Source: Sabethes cyaneus (taxonomy: Eukaryota > Arthropoda > Insecta > Diptera > Culicidae). From it: a stretch of 64,000 nucleotides of DNA. Below the pieces are notes generated by a model. That model ran no database searches, had not been told where the DNA came from, and worked only from the letters and a program-made list of their open reading frames with translations. How positions within the stretch are numbered: position 1 is the stretch's first letter; every line of letters starts with the position of its first letter. A program made the translations under genes and the position numbers. Positions 32,669-44,180 of the stretch are shown piece after piece. The stretch spans positions 198,213,939 through 198,277,938 of the forward strand of contig NC_071355.1 of assembly GCF_943734655.1 (NCBI RefSeq), written 5' to 3'.

Positions 32669-34070
32669 AAAGGTGTCCACGGTAAAATTGCAACACATTC
32701 AAATTGCTCTAACTTTTGAATCGTTGTGTAAAGATGAAGAAAGTTCAATGTACATTGTTTATACTATGTTAGCTTTTTGTCAGGTGGAAAATGGCGCTAA
32801 AAGAACAGCTCGTTTGCAAAAAAATTCTGCACAAGTACATCGAAAATGAGAATCTATCACATTGAACCATCGGCAAAAAGTTGCGAATCCCGAATTCTAC
32901 GGTTTCTCGTGTTGTAAAACGGTTCGAAGAACATCTGACTATCGATCGTCAGATCCCTGTCACCTGTGACCAGATCCCTGTCACGACAGCTGTCAGCTGA
33001 AGCCGCCTCCGATAGTGGTGGTAATAGAGGTACACAACAAATTTTGAAACAAAATTTATATGAGACAACGCATGTACTTAATGCTGCACAGTATGACGAA
33101 TACAGCATGTTGTTACCCTCTTTCGTTTATTGTAAAAAAATATGACTATCAAAAGTCAGAATTTTTCCTTTCTTATGTTGCCTATATCAGAAAAAGCAAA
33201 CTTGTTTCGTTATTCCACATGCAACAAATTTTCTGAAGCATAAAACCGAATGATTGCGCAATTCTTACAACTGCTGTCAAATTTGACGTAAAATCGAGCC
33301 AGTGAGCCTGGCTTCAACGGCTACAAGGAAAATGTATGAGACGTTCGTGCCAGGGATGTGTCGATCGTAAGTCAAGATGCGGAGAAAAAAGTCGTCCGTA
33401 TACTACAGAGACTATAGGTTACAGCGGAGTCATCACAATCACAAATGAAGGTAACTCTTCATAATGATTCAAAATTTAGCGGTTTTTGAGCGCCTTGTCA
33501 CCTCTGTAATCTATAGCCTATGTATCGTATACTGTTAAGGATCAAACCGGTGTTGTTGAGGCCTTCAGCGGGAAACAAAACTCCTTCGTTCTAGAGGTAG
33601 TAAAAAACTGAATCTGAGCTAAAATTTCGTGCAGAAGACTAAACCTCGAACTGAATTACGTACGTTCGTGGTTTACAAGGCCCCAAAAGAATACGGTCAC
33701 GAAAAGCCATACCCGGAAGCTATACATCATAAGATCAAAAGCTGACGAAACCTCATTGCTGCATTATGGACGACGACATCAACGTGAAAACCGAAATACA
33801 CTGGTGGTGCTGCGGCCAATCGAGAAATACTGGGCTATTATGAAGCAAAATCTTCAGAAATATCCCAAAGTAATGTAAACATGTTGTGTTGTGCAAAATC
33901 TCATGGATGGGATTAAGGCCAAAGTACGGGCATTAGGGAGGTGTAATTTAATAAAATAAAGACGCTAAAACTAAGTTCATTGTTTCATTTGACGCCCTGA
34001 AAGTTTAATCGCAATCGGATAAAAACTTGAATTAATTTTGTGTGTTGCAATTTTACTGTGGATACCCTTT
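32669..34070 (+). mobile_element. Mariner-like element, TA-flanked, internally deleted
   Basis: TA precedes AAAGGTGTCCACGG and the right end mirrors it (CCACAGTAAAATTGCAACACA in complement), giving about 30-bp TIRs. The plus strand encodes MALKEQLVCKKILHKYIE near 32792, then a helix-turn-helix-like LRIPNSTVSRVVKRFEEHL. Near 33758-33780 it encodes MDDDINVKTEI, holding the first catalytic D. That is followed almost directly by LRPIEKYWAIMKQNLQKYPK near 33805-33860, holding the catalytic E. The segment with the second D is missing. A TA-flanked MITE copy interrupts it at 33405-33521. Confidence 0.75.
33405..33521. mobile_element. MITE copy (family of 15561-15715) nested in mariner
   Basis: Left end CAGAGACTATAGGTTACAG. 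Right part AAATTTAGCGGTTTTTGAGC, then CACCTCTGTAATCTATAG, nearly identical to the right arm at 15665-15711. The left arm is degraded. Confidence 0.65.
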
Positions 34071-34079
34071 ACACAACGA

Positions 34080-34340
34080 TGCTACCGAAGTACCTACAAT
34101 TGGATTGTGATAAACGAAATGCGAAATTTATATCAAAGCAGACTTCAAACAGCTGGTTAGGTATGAGTTTTATACGGCAACCCGAAGGGTAAAGATGGCA
34201 GATATTTTCAAGCATATGAAATCGTCGAAATTCGTTCAGAGCTCGCTGGCTGTGCTGGCTATCTGTACCTGTGGATTAAAAAGCGACATTGCAACCGAAA
34301 CCGTCATTTAGAAAATTTATGCGAACGAGAGTCTAGAAAA
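34080..34340 (+). mobile_element. Second mariner transposase fragment
   Basis: Around 34115-34160 the plus strand reads EIYIKADFKQLVRYEFYTA, equivalent to the block after the first catalytic D. Then RRVKMADIFKHMKSSKFVQ and AICTCGLKSDI follow. This order matches the minus-strand copy at 59.2-59.4 kb (ETYVKADFRQLPEF). It is a fragment only, immediately downstream of the 32669-34070 element. Confidence 0.55.
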
Positions 34341-35683
34341 ACAAAACTGCTGCTTTTCCGTGCTGTTTTGGTCAGATTTGACATCCTTCTGTTATAGAAC
34401 AAAATCCATTGAGTGGTTTGCATCCAACACCGTGTAGGTAGTGCCTAGCTACATAACATCTGAGCATTGTTTCTATTCTCCGAGAAATTCTGATGTGATA
34501 AACCAATTTTAGGCATATAAAACCTATACCCAACAATCTGCCGCTAGCGAGCCTGATTCTGCACATCCCACATTTCAGTCAATATATTCTACTTCCTGCA
34601 AATTGTTATCTTAATTAACGCATCTAGCAAAATATGTGCACAAGTAGTTATGATTTTGAGAATGTTTAATTTTTAATTAAGCGCAAACGGTGCGCAGAAA
34701 TTGGAGCCATGCGCAGAATTATTCGCGCTTATAGTATTCGGAATACATATCATTTCACATTCTATTCAGTTTTATATTCATCTTGACAGAGTATCTTCAC
34801 CCGGTATAGTAAACAAAAACGTGGGACTACATACCTACGTCAACAGCTACACATGTAATGAAGAGTAGAATCGTAATCAAACGACAGCTGTTAAACGGTG
34901 CTTTAATGATGCTCAACGATTTGTAACAAAAAGAAAAAGGTTTGCCATCTTTAAATAACTTCCATCAGCTGACAGGGTGAATCGCCCTAGGCAGCATGTT
35001 GTTTAATTGCTACGTTTCAGCCAAATTCATCCGCATTGGCATGGCACACATTCGTCTCTCCATTCACCAATTCATCAACCGATCATGCCACCGAGACCGA
35101 CCGACCGTGCGAGTTGATGGCCATGATCATCGCCTGGTTAGCTTCTTGCCGGTAGGTAGCGTTTGCGTTTACTGACCGAACCGAGTACCGAGTATCGCGG
35201 CGATTGCGATGCCACGTAAAATCTATCGTTATAATGGGAAAATTTTAGAATCTCGATCTATTTTTAACACACGTGCATTCATAACTCTCGGCTTCTGCTC
35301 ATACATATTTCGTCGCTGGTGTGGTGATCCGGTCCGGAACCACACCCGTGGGAACAAAGTGTGTCAGGCGGAATAACCTGGTGCAAAGTGGTTCGAAGCT
35401 GAAGAGTGAGAAGCATGAGAGTTTATGTTATGTTGGAATGGATATGGGATCTGTTTTGCCTGTGCCCGAAAGGAGAGTCTTGGCGATCTAATGTGTTGGT
35501 GCCTGCTGCTCTCGATCGTTAACACAGTCGAATAATTTTCAACTTTCCCAACAAAAAAACAAAAAAGCAATCAGCGCACGGTTGGTACAAGATAATACTG
35601 AAGCTGCAGTATACTCTCAATGATTAAAATATCACAAACCATTCATTCAGTGTCTGGTGGAGAGTGCTATCGAACGTGTGACA
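34341..35683. other. Upstream region of the LRR gene
   Basis: No gene recognised. The motif AGTAAACAAAAACG...CTACGTCA at 34809-34842 is related to one at 49564-49596. A weak promoter reading is TTAAAATA at 35624 followed about 25 bp later by TCAGTG at 35647, an insect initiator-like sequence, placing a start about 37 bp before the first ATG. Confidence 0.35.
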
Positions 35684-36739
35684 ATGATGCTGCGAACGAT
35701 GTCTTGGTAGGATTCGGGAATATTCAGTTGTTATCGATTTATCAGCGCTTGGTGTTGCAGGTTACTGACGCTCTTCCTAGTTTCAGCGGAGGCTGTGCCC
35801 AAGTACCAGTGCCTAGAATCATCAACCAAATATCGGTGTGTGATCGAGTATGTTACATACCATCCCGGTCAAAGGATCAGCTTCCCCAGTGGTTATCAGC
35901 ACTTTCGCATTGGAACGGCAAATGCTTCCGATTCGTTGGAATCGAACATCACCACGCTGGATGAAGCGTTATACGCAGCGATGGATCATCCCGCCATCAT
36001 CGAAATGGAATTCGTCAAAATGTGGCGCTTGGTGTTACCTTCGGATTTGGCATTCGGAAATTTTGCCAACAACGGAATTCACTCGCTGGATATCGATCCT
36101 GCCAGCAGCTACCGAATCACCTACCTAGACCTGCACTCCAATTTGCTGTCAAACGTTGCAAACATCAGTGCACTGGATAAACTAGAGACGCTGCGTCTAG
36201 AAAGAAACTACATTCAAGAGATCGACGCCAGCACCGTTAGTGCACTTGCCAAGCTGAAGCGGTTGAATCTCAAAGGCAACCATTTGCGTTCGTTTCCTTG
36301 GCACGCTCTACCGTGCACCTTAGTTCATCTGGATATTTCCAGAAATAGGTTGGAATCAGTTAATTTAACGAACCTGCGATTTCCGGCATTGGAGTATATA
36401 AATTTAGCGAAAAATGACATTTACGAGCTGAACGTAACGGATATTCTGCGAGCCGCTCCGAACCTAAAGGAAGCGTACCTGTTTAACCATCAGATCCCTA
36501 CGGACGACATGGGCGGCATAGCGTCGGCTCTTCATGAGCGCCGTATTCTGTTCAGTGAAATCGATGAAGAGTACTGCTTGCCAAATGAGGATTACATCGA
36601 CGGCCGTTGTGTCAAGCGGATAGTGCCGCGAAAGCCGAAATATACGTGGAAAACAGCCGTGGTGGCGGTTTGTGTTCTAACCGGAATATCTGTGCTAGGT
36701 TATCTGATATATTTGGCTTATCTACGAGTGATACGTTAG
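35684..36739 (+). CDS. Leucine-rich repeat membrane protein with signal peptide, LRIM-like; two exons
   Basis: Exon 1 is 35684-35706 and exon 2 is 35761-36739, joined across a 54-bp intron (TCTTG|GTAGG, GTTGCAG|GTTAC) to give 333 residues. The junction creates a signal peptide, MMLRTMSWLLTLFLVSAEA. Without it the exon 2 frame lacks any signal. An N-terminal Cys pair follows (YQC...YRC), then about six LRRs near residues 125-265 (ITYLDLHSNLL, LETLRLERNYI, LKRLNLKGNHL, LVHLDISRNRL, LEYINLAKNDI, LKEAYLFNHQI). A Cys pair (EYCLPNEDY...GRC), a transmembrane helix at about 306-329 and a four-residue tail RVIR end the protein. The plan fits extracellular recognition at the cell surface and resembles membrane-anchored LRIM immune proteins of mosquitoes. 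No coiled coil is evident, so family membership is uncertain. A possible AATAAA lies near 37219. Confidence 0.8.
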
Positions 36740-37695
36740 GTAACATAGCTACTTTACGCACGAGGTGTTATCAGTTTTAATAGTCTCATTAGAAATAATT
36801 AATTGGCTGTAACGCAAGTCTGATTTCCGTGAATAGTTTTTTAACTGAGCAGTGACTCATTTTAGTTCGCTTTTTAATCCAAAAGTGGAAGTTAATGGTA
36901 AACGTACAGATTACATCAAAATGTAAATATCTATAAATTTTCAAAAGCTTAGTAAGTTAGTTTCACGAAAAATTGTAAACGCTAAACAAAGTCTCAATGA
37001 ATAGTGTCTACTAGCGGCTTACATCGTTTTGTTGTGAATGATAATCAAATAAGTACTTCCGCATTTAATTTTAATGAACATAATAGTGGCTTCACTTGGA
37101 CGAACTTGTACACTATTGCCAACCATTTGATTTAGAGGCTACAATTAACGATCGTTTTCGTTGTCCCGGTTATTTATGTTTTCTTTGTTTTTATTTAAAA
37201 GTAAACGTTTAGGTATAAATAAATCAGTCACTTATCATGTGCGACAATAAATGTCATAGCTCTAAAGCTATCCACGATGTACAAATTAAAGAGACTTCAA
37301 AGAATTATCACAATGAGACGAAATCCCGTAGTACCTACCTACCAAAGCAAGGCTGTGCTGACCAAAACAACACGAACGCAAGCGACGGACACGGCACAGT
37401 TTATAATGGATCTGAGCAGTTTTCTTTTATTGTCGTCTAAAATAATTTGAACGGTATTTCAATTTTGTACAGGATGTTTTTTCTGCGGGTTAGAGTTGAT
37501 GGATCTATACACGAAAAAGAAATTTAAACTCTGGTCGGCAAAAAAGGTTGCAAGCAAAATTTATTTTCTTTTGGAACTCATAAATCAAAAACTCGTAAGT
37601 CACGAATTGAGCATCGCAGATTTGAATTTTTGTATGAAATTCTAAAGAACAAATATAACTATTTTTTAACTATTGTTCACGATTCTCACCTGACG
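36740..37695. other. 3' flank of the LRR gene
   Basis: AT-rich, with no further gene or repeat recognised. AATAAA near 37219 may end the LRR transcript. The short frame at 37237-37440 has no recognisable content. Confidence 0.35.
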
Positions 37696-37810
37696 GATAA
37701 AGATTTGTAAAGAGATGCACACTTTACGTTTGGCAAAATAGATGCCAGGGTCGAAAACTTTGATTCCTTCTATCGGGAAGCAGTCATTTATGATCCCTAT
37801 TTCTAAACAT

Positions 37811-38027
37811 AACCCAGCCCAGTTAGCTTCAAGGTACGATGCTGGTCTAACAAGCTAGTCGTCGTATGTTCGAATCTCGGCTAGGCGGTGCTTGCTAGTT
37901 AGAGTCAATAGGATCGTTGCACTGGCCCCGTAATTTTCCTGTACTCTAACAGCCGACTGCGAAGTCTGTCGATAAAGAAGGGTAATGTCTAAAGATGGTT
38001 AAACCCATGGCTTTGCTTTGCTTTTTT
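37811..38027 (+). mobile_element. tRNA-derived SINE with 13-bp target duplication
   Basis: Flanked by TATTTCTAAACAT at 37798-37810 and 38028-38040. The head has TAGCTTCAAGG and B box GTTCGAATC. The 3' end is GGCTTTGCTTTGCTTTTTT. It is about 80% similar by eye to the copy at 16654-16866. Removing it and one duplication copy restores the LINE coding order across ISKHGDR. Confidence 0.85.
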
Positions 38028-38171
38028 TATTTCTAAACATGGAGACCGCCATAATGTCGTCAGCTATCGAGGTATTACGAGTCTTTCAGTCGTTTCGAAA
38101 CTGTTTGAAATTATAGTGTGTAAGTAACTTCCCAATACTGCTAAATATTAGATATTCAAGGACCAACACTA

Positions 38172-38684
38172 GAGTGTCCCAAAATAGCACTATGTCAGAA
38201 AATCCGGGGGCTCACCCCTCAAATGATAGCTTAGGGTGTCACAACAAAACTTTTATATGGCGTCAATGGTCGCACATATCAGTTTTATGAAAAAATTGCA
38301 TTTTTCAGGAGTAAATTCAAAGCAAGATTTTTAGAAATGTTAAAATAGATGAAACAAGGTAGTTAACTATTTTGTTCACAATCATTGCTATTGTTATTAA
38401 CAACAGAAAATTTTGCCTTGCAATTTGTCCGAATACATCTTGCTGATTCTATTATCTACTGATTGTACAAAACTGGTAAACAAAATTCAGTGTTGAATTT
38501 TTTTGAATTTTCTTTTTGAATTTACTCCTGAAAAATGTCATTTTTCCATAAAACTCAAATGTGCGACCAATAAATCGCGTCAACCAATATTGACTCCATA
38601 TAAAAGCTTTGTTGTGACATCCTAAGCTATCATTCGAGGGGTGAGCCCCCGGATTTTCTGACATAGTGCTATTTTGGGACACTC
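38172..38684. mobile_element. 513-bp MITE with TIRs of about 180 bp and TA duplication
   Basis: TA|GAGTGTCCCAAAATAGCAC at the left and GTGCTATTTTGGGACACTC|TA at the right. The pairing continues through CTGACATAG, CCGGGGGCTCACCCC, AAGCTATCATT and GGTCGCACAT to TTTTTCAGGAGTAAATTC. It is a foldback element without coding capacity. Confidence 0.85.
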
Positions 38685-38729
38685 TAACCAACACCTTTCT
38701 AGCCCAGACGATCGGTTACTACAAATTTA

Positions 38730-38936
38730 TTGAACTGTACCTACTACCAAGACTTGAAGGCGGCTTTCGACAAAATGCACCATACAATACTGCTAGACAA
38801 GTTATTTCACCTTGATATCTTTAGACAGTTGATAACAAGGTTAGGAGCTCACCTGATGGAGCGTGAACTTAGGCTGCGAATCGAAGGTTATGTACCACTT
38901 CCTTTCCACTACCTTTCTTATGTTGATCTACAATGA
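38730..38936 (+). pseudogene. RT palm fragment of the interrupted LINE
   Basis: YYQDLKAAFDKMHHTILLDK followed by LFHLDIFRQLITRLGAHL, the segment around the first catalytic aspartate of a Jockey-type RT. It belongs to the 37.7-39.6 kb relic. Confidence 0.7.
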
Positions 38937-39021
38937 TGCTGCTTTGGCTTTGGGTGAAGGTTTCAGGCTTGTTTATGCAGATGTTTATGTTAAAGCTCTC
39001 CGTAACAGGTGCATATCACTA

Positions 39022-39332
39022 CCCAGGTAACCAATAAGCATTTCCAATGCAATTTAAAAGCAAGCTAATAAGCATTTAAGTGGTCTTAAATGCTACTTAA
39101 ATGCAATTTGGGCAAAATATGCGGCTACTTTACTGCTAGCCCTCTTATAGTGCTGACAATGCTTATGTGCAGCTAGTTACCAACAAGAAGAATTTGAAAA
39201 GAATTGTGGATGCCAATTTACAACAGTTTTGCAGTCAAAAAGCTGATAAACAACAACCTGCAGTATAAAACGCCAAGGATGCTAATAAACGATTGATTTA
39301 CTGCTTATTTTAATGCTTATTGGTTACCTGGG
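39022..39332. mobile_element. 311-bp MITE with TA duplication inside the LINE
   Basis: TA|CCCAGGTAACCAATAAGC at 39022 and GCTTATTGGTTACCTGGG|TA ending at 39332. Removing it and one TA rejoins CISL and DDCWSSTKLD in the LINE frame. Confidence 0.85.
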
Positions 39333-39609
39333 TAGACGATTGTTGGTCGTCTACAAAACTCGATAATATCATTTGCGGAATGGTGGCAAGGAAATAAATT
39401 CATCGTTAGCGTGGCAAAATGCCAGGTATTCACCTTCCATCATATGGCTCATCAACTTTGGTATTACTCTTACTAGAGCTATAAGAGTGTCTGATTTAAG
39501 ATTAATGTCTTTAGACCTGCATTGCTTAACGATCATATCTAAATCTACGCGACATTTTGGTTTGCTCGCCAAGGTAGCGAAAGATTTCTTCGATCTAAAT
39601 TGGAAGGCA

Positions 39610-41535
39610 ATTATTTACGTATTTTACAAATAAATAATGACAAAACTTATGCAGACTTGGAAAATTAACAAATTCACCAAATCGCCAAAATTTACAAAAA
39701 TGAGTTAATGACAGCAAATGATGAAGAATTTTCTAAGTTACATTTAACTGGTTTCTGGTCATTTGTGAATGGGAAACGAAAAACACAAGGTTTACCAACG
39801 GCAATGTCGAACGGTAGGTACTGATGTAGCAAGCTCTACGAGTGATATTTGCGAATTGTTTGCCAAACATTTTGCCAGTGTATTCAAAAACGGAATTATT
39901 CCCGCACAGCAAATCAACGAAGCTCTTCTAAATGTCCAAGAAGGTATCCTAGAAATGCGGATCCTTACGTTCTCCCAGGCAGATATTAAAAGTGCGATAT
40001 ACAAATTAAAATCATCGTGGCAACCCGGACCAGATGGTATTCCGGCTATTATTTTCAAGAAATGTTGTGATGCTCTCTGTGCACCTCTATCTGCTATCGG
40101 CAATCAGTCTATATCGCAATCGACGTTTCCAGATGTTTGGAAGGAGTCCATCTTATTCCCGGTATATAAAAAGGGAGATCGTGGCGACGTGAGCAACTAC
40201 TGTGGAATTACCTCCTTGAGCAGTGGCTCTAAACTACTTGAGATTCTTGTGATCAAGCAACTAATGTACGAAACTAAGCGACACATTTCTTGTGATCAGC
40301 ATGGATTCTACCCTGGACGATCTACTATCACTAATCTGGTGGAGTTTACATTATACATGTATACGAAACATTGAAAATGGTGTTGTAATCGACACACTAT
40401 ATACGGATCTGAAAGATGCCTTCGACCGTGTGGATCACAACCTGCTTTTAGCCAAAATAGAACTTATGGCTGCGGCATCAAATTTTGTAAACTGGTTAAA
40501 GTCATACCTGGTTAATCGTCGCCTCTCAGTAAAACTAGGCGATGTCACCTCTAGCGAGTTTTGTAATCATTCTGGCGTTCCACAAGCAAGCAACCTCGGA
40601 CCGCTATTGTTTTCCTTATTCTTTAACGACGTTTGTACTGTACCTCCACGAGGATCCAGATTGCTGTACGCTGATGATCTTAAAATGTTTCTTCCGGTAA
40701 AATCTATTGAAGACTGCTGTGAACTACAAAAACTAATCGACATTTTTGCTGACGGGTGTCTAAAGAATGAGCTTTCCATTAGCGTGCGCAAGTGTTCGGT
40801 AATCTCTTTTAGTCGCAAGGAAGAACCCATTATATGGAACTACCGTATCAGCAACGAAGTACTGGACAGAGTTTATGTAATAAAAGACTTGGGAGTGCTT
40901 CTTGATACGAGCCTCTATTTTCGGGAACACTACTCATATATAATATCTAAAGCCAATCAAAATTTGGGTTTCATATTTAGGGCATCCAAAGAATTTAGAG
41001 ACCCATATTGTTTACGTGCCCTGTACTTCTCTATTGTGCGCCCTATCCTAGAGTATGCTGCTGTAGTTTGGAGCCCTTACACTGGAATTTGGTCCTCCAG
41101 GTTGGAGGCAGTACAAGTCAAATTCTGCTTCCGCCGTATCAAGACCGCTGCAACTTACTCAACATTGAAACTTTCGACAATAGGAGAGAAACTGAAAGAG
41201 TTCTGTTCATCAGGAAAGTTTTAGTGGGTGAACTGGACTCTCCAAACATCCTCGCTCAAATCAATTTCAATGCCAGACCACGTGCGCTTCGAGACATACA
41301 ATTTCTTCGCCTGGACTTCCGACGAACCGAGTACGGCCAAAATGAGTCAATTAGAGCTATGTGTTGCTTGTTTAGTCGTGTGTAGAGTTTTTTTGATTTT
41401 CATTGTTCTAGTGATAGTTTTAGACGCCGCTTACGAAGATTAAAGTTACTATAGTTAGTTGTAAAGTAATGTTTTATTCATGTAGACGTTGTGGTCAGAT
41501 GCATTTAATGCATCTAAATTTAATAAATAAATAAA
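39610..41535 (+). mobile_element. Jockey-like LINE, 5'-truncated, RT nearly complete but frameshifted
   Basis: Plus strand: about 39720-39810 reads FWSFVNGKRKTQGLPTAMSN. Then 39769-40374 has QPGPDGIPAIIFKKC, YKKGDRGDVSNYCGITSLSS and CDQHGFYPGRSTITNLVEF. After a frameshift near 40350-40380, 40381-41130 has LYTDLKDAFDRVDHNLL, SGVPQASNLGPLLFSLFFND, catalytic LLYADD, KDLGVLLDTSLYF and LRALYFSIVRPILEYAAVVW. A second shift near 41130 leads to LLPPYQDRCNLLNIETFDNR and ends at 41385. The 3' end is AATAAATAAATAAA near 41522-41535. Two frameshifts make it inactive, but the catalytic D and YADD remain. Confidence 0.85.
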
Positions 41536-41579
41536 CTTTAATCATATTACAAAAATGTTGTAAAGAACCCGAGATTTGA

Positions 41580-42205
41580 GATGGTTGCGAATGATTGAAG
41601 CAAAAAACAAAACAGTACAGCAAACTTTGATCTCTTTTTTCACGGAATATTTTTTAAATGCGCCCAAAAAAAATAAAGTGTCATTACAAAAGTTGTAGAA
41701 CATACTAAAATGAGCAACTTTGTTGAATTATATATCTTTCTATCACTTACTATTGGCGAAATATAATGATTTGTTTGAAATAAGCACTTAAAAGTCGATT
41801 TTGATCAATAAATTTGCTTAAAATTTCTTTTAGTTTGAACAGATTAGATTGAACTTTGCATAAGAATGTTTTTTAGATTTGAACAGCGCGAATTTTTTAA
41901 AGTATTTTTTAACTCATTAAATATGCAGCTTAACGAAAACAGTCTTTAGAGAAAATGTGGATTTTAATATACTGAATAACTACTTTGTAGAACATTTGAG
42001 AGCACCGAAAAAATCGTGTGCAAAGTTATTGGGCAGGATTGATTTTTAAATGCACTTTTTAAATGAACCATTATATTTCGGAATCAGTAATTGATATATA
42101 GTCACTATATTCAGGAAAGTTGCTCATTTTAGCGTGCTCTATTATTATTCCTGGGGAAATTTTTTTATGACATATTTTAAAAGACACAAGGTTGTATCAC
42201 CCTAA
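41580..42205. mobile_element. Imperfect foldback element
   Basis: CTAAAATGAGCAACTTTG at 41707 is mirrored by AAAGTTGCTCATTTTAG near 42115. Pairing continues outward (TGTAGAACA) and inward (CGAAATATAATG, AAGCACTTAAAAGTCGATT). The arms are well over 100 bp but diverged. The ends are not sharply defined and no coding region was seen. Confidence 0.5.
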
Positions 42206-42588
42206 AAGGTGGATTCACGGTCCTACTAATAGTGGCAAATAATGCGCTACATTTTTTTAATAAACTTCTTTGAAGACACCAACTTTCAAAAATTCCGCGT
42301 TTTTCACGTAAATGTCAATGATCACGTTTTTTCGATTCGGCACCACTGTGCAACGGGGTAGATTTCTTCAAAACAGACCTTAATCCACCCATCTGTCCTT
42401 AATCACGGCCATTTGAGAAATATCGGGCAATTGTCAAATAGAAGTTGATGAAGAGTGGAAAAATGACTCAAAATGCGACAAATATGGAAGGGTGGAACAA
42501 AATGGTCGCTCAGGTCAGTCAACAGAGTGTCTCCGATATTCGTTTCATTAGCATGGTTCCGAGATAAATACGTTTTTTGCATCTAGAT

Positions 42589-44038
42589 TAGGGCTGTCTA
42601 ACCGGTAGTACCGGTAGTACCGAAACCGGTAATACCGTCCAACTTTTGGATACCGAAATACCGGTTTTAAAAAGGCAAAAAACCGGTATTTCCGGTATTT
42701 TCCAACATCCTAGTTTTTTAAGCTTCTTATTCAAAGAAGAACTAAGTTTGATAGAAGATTGTAGAACTTAAAGAACTTGGTGTTAATGCTGACGACATTC
42801 TTCGACTACTGGCAAGGTGAAACTGTGGGTCAAATAATTATAGCTCATGAACCCGTTTAAGGCACTGTAGAGCAACTTTGCTGCGTTTCAATTTATTTTT
42901 GAACAACTTGATATTTAAAAGCTTCCAAATTATTCGAAGCTCTCAAATTACGAATTTAGGAAACAAGATTAGCGCCCGGCAACGTCAGTTATAATAGTAA
43001 ATCGTCTCTCAACGATGAAGTAATGAAGCTTCGGTTTCAACTGAAGCAGCGCCGCTTCGTTTCAAAACTGGCTTCAATCAGCGTTAATGAAATGCTCTTC
43101 ACTTCATCATGACGATCGGTTTTAAAGTTTCATTTGTATTTTTCTATCAACTTTGAATGCAATTAAATTGAATTTGAGTAACATTTCCTACAATTTAACA
43201 TGTATTATAATTAACCTACTCAACATTGACAAATCGTGCCTGACTATCAGTCGTCGTCCTTGGAAATGTTTACTAACTTCAGCTGAAGCTTGCTTGAAAT
43301 GTTCTGTTTAACAAATGAAACCAGGCGCTTCATGTATGAAGCGAAGGTAATAGAAAATCAGCTTCATTTATTTGTTTCGATGATGCCGGGCCCAAAATCG
43401 GGATTAGAATACGCGGATCTTTGCACTTTTTAAGAATTCGTGCCAGGAAAGAATTTGAAATATTTTCCAAGCCTTTCGAGTGATACATTGATTAAACAAG
43501 TAGATGGAATCTCCAAGTCAATATCTGCGAATAGCGGGATTAATAATAGAGAAGAGAAGATATATCTGAACGATGATAAAGAGGATGAAGCTATGCAAGG
43601 GTTCCGGGCAAATTCGTGAAGAGACTGAGGAAACCGCTGGAAGCTAGAATAGCCGGATTTTTGAAAATAGTTAAAAGCGGGCTTCCCTACCATAAATTTG
43701 AAGAAATTAAAGGAAAATTCCTGATGCGGCTTAAAACCGTTCGTCAGACTTCGATGAAAGGGGAAGTTTTTTCAATTGATGGAAATGTTGGCAACAAATT
43801 TTCGTTCTAGCAAGGAAAATAAATCGCTAAGCGTATTATATCTGCTTAAATTTTACTTGGCCAAGCAACAATACTGCAGCTAAAGTTTGAAAATAAAGAC
43901 ATTCAGTGAAAAACATCAACTTTTCTATTGATTCCGAATAATCTTTCAATAGCGGTATTCTACCGGTATCACCGGTATTTTCTACGCCAATACCGAAATA
44001 CCGGTTTTCACCAAAAGCGCCCAATACCGACAGCCCTA
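42589..44038. mobile_element. hAT-type non-autonomous element with 8-bp target duplication
   Basis: ATCTAGAT at 42581-42588 and 44039-44046 flanks TAGGGCTGTC...GACAGCCCTA, a short TIR with an 8-bp duplication as expected for hAT elements. Both subterminal regions are dense in ACCGGTA/TACCGGT motifs (about eight on the left and five on the right), resembling hAT transposase-binding repeats. It is 1450 bp, too short for a full transposase. The 64-codon frame at 43616-43810 is unrecognised. A nested foldback-like segment (about 42975-43392, GCCCGGCA...TGCCGGGC ends, many GAAGC motifs) lies inside. Confidence 0.8.
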
Positions 44039-44046
44039 ATCTAGAT

Positions 44047-44180
44047 ACTATTACGAGTTTTTGAATCGTTTCGATATTGTTCGAAATTACAGTGGATCGA
44101 AGATCGATCCACGGTCTCATGGTCTCGTGCGTAAACGATCGATTACTACAAATTTTTCTGACTTTACAACGAAGGTATGA
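44047..44180 (+). mobile_element. Jockey-like LINE fragment at the hAT insertion site
   Basis: ACTATTACGAGTTTTTGAATCG, then AACGATCGATTACTACAAAT, parallels TATTACGAGTCTTTCAGTCG at 38073 and GACGATCGGTTACTACAAAT at 38706. It is a short decayed RT piece. Confidence 0.45.

Larger units (their letters stand above)
37700..39610 (+). mobile_element. Jockey-like LINE relic interrupted by one SINE and two MITEs
   Basis: If the inserts are skipped, the plus strand reads in RT order. It gives IPSIGKQSFMIPISKHGDR then VSYRGITSLSVVSKLFEIIV (37750-38120), RSVTTNLLNCTYYQDLKAAF with DKMHHTILLDKL (38710-38810, the first catalytic D in DLKAAFD), FRLVYADVYVKALRN (38965-39010, YADV in place of YADD), and KFIVSVAKCQVFTFHHMAHQ (39400-39450). 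The inserts are a SINE (37811-38027), a MITE (38172-38684) and a MITE (39022-39332). The host was already decayed, since frameshifts occur outside the inserts. Confidence 0.75.
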
